Notes under the pieces: model-generated
What the model was told of the DNA's origin: nothing
The model's input: the letters and a program-made list of their open reading frames with translations, nothing else
The model's database searches: none
Origin: Elioraea sp964533585
GTDB lineage: Bacteria; Pseudomonadota; Alphaproteobacteria; Acetobacterales; Acetobacteraceae
NCBI GenBank assembly: GCA_964533585.1
Contig: CAZHMM010000184.1
Location: 1 to 6,917 of the forward strand
Direction of reading: 5' to 3'
Length of the DNA stretch: 6,917 nt
Made by a program: the position numbers and the translations under genes
Part shown: in pieces, positions 5,491 to 6,917 of the stretch
Position numbering within the stretch: position 1 is the first letter of the stretch
How the letters are laid out: the number at the start of each line of letters is the position of its first letter

Positions 5491-6453
5491 ATGCACAGGC
5501 GTTCCATCCTGCTCGGCGCGGCGGCCTCGGCCCTCGCGCTCCCCACGCTCACCCGGGCCTCGGCGCTGCCGACGGGCCTCGTCTTCGTGCTCGACAGCCG
5601 GGATGCGACGGTCAGCCTGATCGACGCCGCGCGCGGCGAGGTGGTGCGCCGCACCCCCGCGCTGCGTGAGCCGCACCACCTCGTCTATTCGCCCGACCGC
5701 TCCGAGATCATCGTCGGCGATTCCGCCGGCAACGAGTTCCTGTTCCTCGAGCCCGACACCGGCGCGATCCGCCGCACCCTCAGGATCAGCAACCCCTATC
5801 ACCTGCTGTACAGCCCGGATGCGCAGTGGCTGACGGTCGCGAGCCTCAGGCGCAATCAGATCGACCTCTACCGCGCCGATGACCTCACGCTCGTGCATCG
5901 CCTCGCCATGCCGCGCCTGCCGAGCCACATCGCCTGGTCGGCCGACAGCCGCGTCACCTATGTCACGCTTCAGAACAGCCACGCCCTGGTCGCGGTCGAG
6001 GCGGAGAGCGCGCGCGTGCTCTGGCGCCAACCGACCGGCGACACCCCGGCCGGGGTCGTGATGAGCCGCGCGGGCGAACTGCTGGTCGCCAACATGGGCG
6101 AGGACACCGTCAGCGTGATCGATCCTGAGACGGGCCAGACGATCCGCAAGGTGCAGACGGGGGCGGGCGCGCACAACCTGTTCCCCTCTCGCGACGGGCT
6201 GTTCTTCTACGTCACCAACCGTGTGGCCGGCACGATCACGGCGCTGGACGCCGAGACGCTCACCGCGCTCGAGCATTTCCGCGCTCCCGGCGCACCCGAC
6301 TGCCTCGACTTCTCGCCCGACGGACGGCAGCTCTGGTTCACCCAGCGCGTCGGCAACCGGGTCGGCGTGATCGACGTCGAGACCGGGGCCCTGCTCGCGC
6401 AGATCCGCGTCGGCCGGAGCCCGCACGGCATCCTGTTCCATGCGATGGGTTAG
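5491..6453 (+). CDS. Exported YVTN/cytochrome-d1-like beta-propeller protein
   Basis: This 320-residue protein begins with a signal peptide (residues 1-25) with a twin-arginine-like start, HRRSILLG, and a likely cleavage at ASA|L, so it should act in the periplasm or outside. The remainder is about seven repeats of roughly 40 residues. Each has a strand-turn pattern like VSVIDPETGQTIRKV, then a P-x-x-L/I turn and YSPD or FSPDG, then a short strand ending in N or T. This is the YVTN/YncE and cytochrome-d1-type propeller fold. At the P-x-x position five repeats carry His (62/63, 104, 146, 228, 312) and one Cys271. No CxxCH haem c motif is present. ATG 5491 is supported by GGAG seven bases upstream and by the signal peptide. 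The stop overlaps the deacetylase start by 14 bp, so the two are probably one operon. The function is unknown; a scaffold, metal or cofactor carrier, or partner of the deacetylase are options. Confidence 0.88.
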   Translation: MHRRSILLGAAASALALPTLTRASALPTGLVFVLDSRDATVSLIDAARGEVVRRTPALREPHHLVYSPDRSEIIVGDSAGNEFLFLEPDTGAIRRTLRISNPYHLLYSPDAQWLTVASLRRNQIDLYRADDLTLVHRLAMPRLPSHIAWSADSRVTYVTLQNSHALVAVEAESARVLWRQPTGDTPAGVVMSRAGELLVANMGEDTVSVIDPETGQTIRKVQTGAGAHNLFPSRDGLFFYVTNRVAGTITALDAETLTALEHFRAPGAPDCLDFSPDGRQLWFTQRVGNRVGVIDVETGALLAQIRVGRSPHGILFHAMG

Positions 6454-6917
6454 ACTGCTCGCCGTCCTTCTCGTTTTCGCGGTCCCCGCACGCGCCGAGA
6501 CCTGCCGCGGCACGGTGTACCTGACGATCGACACCGGCTGGATGGATCGCGCCGAGCAGATCGCCGAGGTGATGCGTCGGCACGACGTGAAGGCGACGCT
6601 GTTCCTGGCCGACGAACGGACCTGGCGCGGCGACACATCGCTCGCCGACTCCTGGGCCGGGTTCTGGCGCGCGCGTGCGGCCGAAGGCCACGCCTTCGGC
6701 AGCCACACGCTGCGCCACTGGTACTTCCGCGGCGATGTCGGAACGGACCGTGTCCGCTATGTGCCCTGGGGCGCGCGCGAGGGCACGACGCTGGATGCGG
6801 CGCAGATGTGTGCCGAACTCCGCGCCGTCGATGACCGGCTGCGCGCGATGACCGGACGAGGGCTCGATCCGATCTGGCGTGCGCCGGGCGGCCGCACCAC
6901 GCCGAACGCGCTGCGCT
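6440..6917 (+). CDS. Exported polysaccharide deacetylase, NodB homology domain (3'-truncated by window edge)
   Basis: The first 159 residues of a carbohydrate esterase 4 type protein are present; the frame is open to the right edge. Such enzymes remove N- or O-acetyl groups from glycans using a metal. Residues 1-19 form a signal peptide (MRWVRLLAVLLVFAVPARA, cleavage before ET), so it acts outside the cytoplasm. NodB motif 1 reads YLTIDTGWM (27-35): the presumed catalytic base Asp31 is present, but the second Asp of the usual DD pair is Thr32. Motif 2 is SHTLRH, with His89 and His93 as likely metal ligands. Motif 3 is WRAPGG (146-151), with Arg147. The segment KATLFLADERTWRG is the usual second strand and following loop. 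The ATG at 6440 lies inside the end of the propeller gene; it has no good ribosome-binding site, which suggests translational coupling. The signal peptide supports this start. The ATG at 6445 is in another frame and is not used here. Confidence 0.92.
   Translation, partial: MRWVRLLAVLLVFAVPARAETCRGTVYLTIDTGWMDRAEQIAEVMRRHDVKATLFLADERTWRGDTSLADSWAGFWRARAAEGHAFGSHTLRHWYFRGDVGTDRVRYVPWGAREGTTLDAAQMCAELRAVDDRLRAMTGRGLDPIWRAPGGRTTPNALR

Noticed and set aside
5278..6708. 476-codon open frame on the minus strand across the propeller and deacetylase
   Set aside because: It is antisense to two well-supported genes, is Arg-, Ala- and Asp-rich, and shows no recognisable domain or ribosome-binding site.
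1..6917. CRISPR, tRNA, rRNA, insertion sequence or phage signatures
   Set aside because: No spaced repeats, cloverleaf-like sequences, transposase or integrase fragments, or terminal inverted repeats were seen on either strand.

Overview
The window is GC-rich, with a strong preference for G or C at third codon positions. The gene families look alphaproteobacterial, and a Rhodospirillales/Acetobacteraceae-type host is my best guess. That is inferred from composition and family resemblance; there is no rRNA or other taxonomic marker here. I see no tRNA, rRNA, CRISPR array, insertion sequence or transposase.

Layout. (1) Bases 3-992, plus strand: the C-terminal part of a major facilitator transporter of the UMF1/Atg22-like type, cut by the left window edge. 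(2) Bases 996-1682, minus strand: a two-CBS-plus-BON domain protein, convergent with the transporter. The stops are 3 bp apart and a GC-rich hairpin lies just inside the transporter gene. (3) Bases 1683-1910: a divergent intergenic region with a small palindrome. (4) Bases 1911-5001, plus strand: a two-gene TRAP transporter operon of the TAXI type, made of an exported solute-binding protein and a fused small-plus-large membrane subunit. A strong 13-bp-stem hairpin in the 43-bp gap ends on the base before the permease start codon. (5) Bases 5002-5490: about 490 bp without an intact gene. It holds the last ~75 codons of an ABC-transporter ATPase whose Walker A and signature regions are missing, a G9 run, and an FNR/Anr-like site. 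It looks like the scar of a collapsed ABC export operon. (6) Bases 5491-6917, plus strand: an exported seven-bladed YVTN/cytochrome-d1-like beta-propeller protein, overlapping by 14 bp an exported polysaccharide deacetylase (NodB fold) that runs off the right edge.

How the genes work together. The TAXI protein captures a solute (unknown; many TAXI systems are thought to carry dicarboxylates or amino acids) in the periplasm and passes it to the ion-driven fused permease. The propeller and deacetylase overlap, so they are probably translationally coupled and act together outside the cytoplasmic membrane, perhaps on a cell-surface or exported polysaccharide. The CBS-BON protein may be an adenylate-responsive or envelope-associated regulator; nothing links it to the TRAP genes except position.

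I did not find a clearly new system. The points most worth a second look are the hairpin-occluded permease start, the ABC-operon scar, and the propeller/deacetylase pair with its His-rich inner positions and altered deacetylase motif 1.
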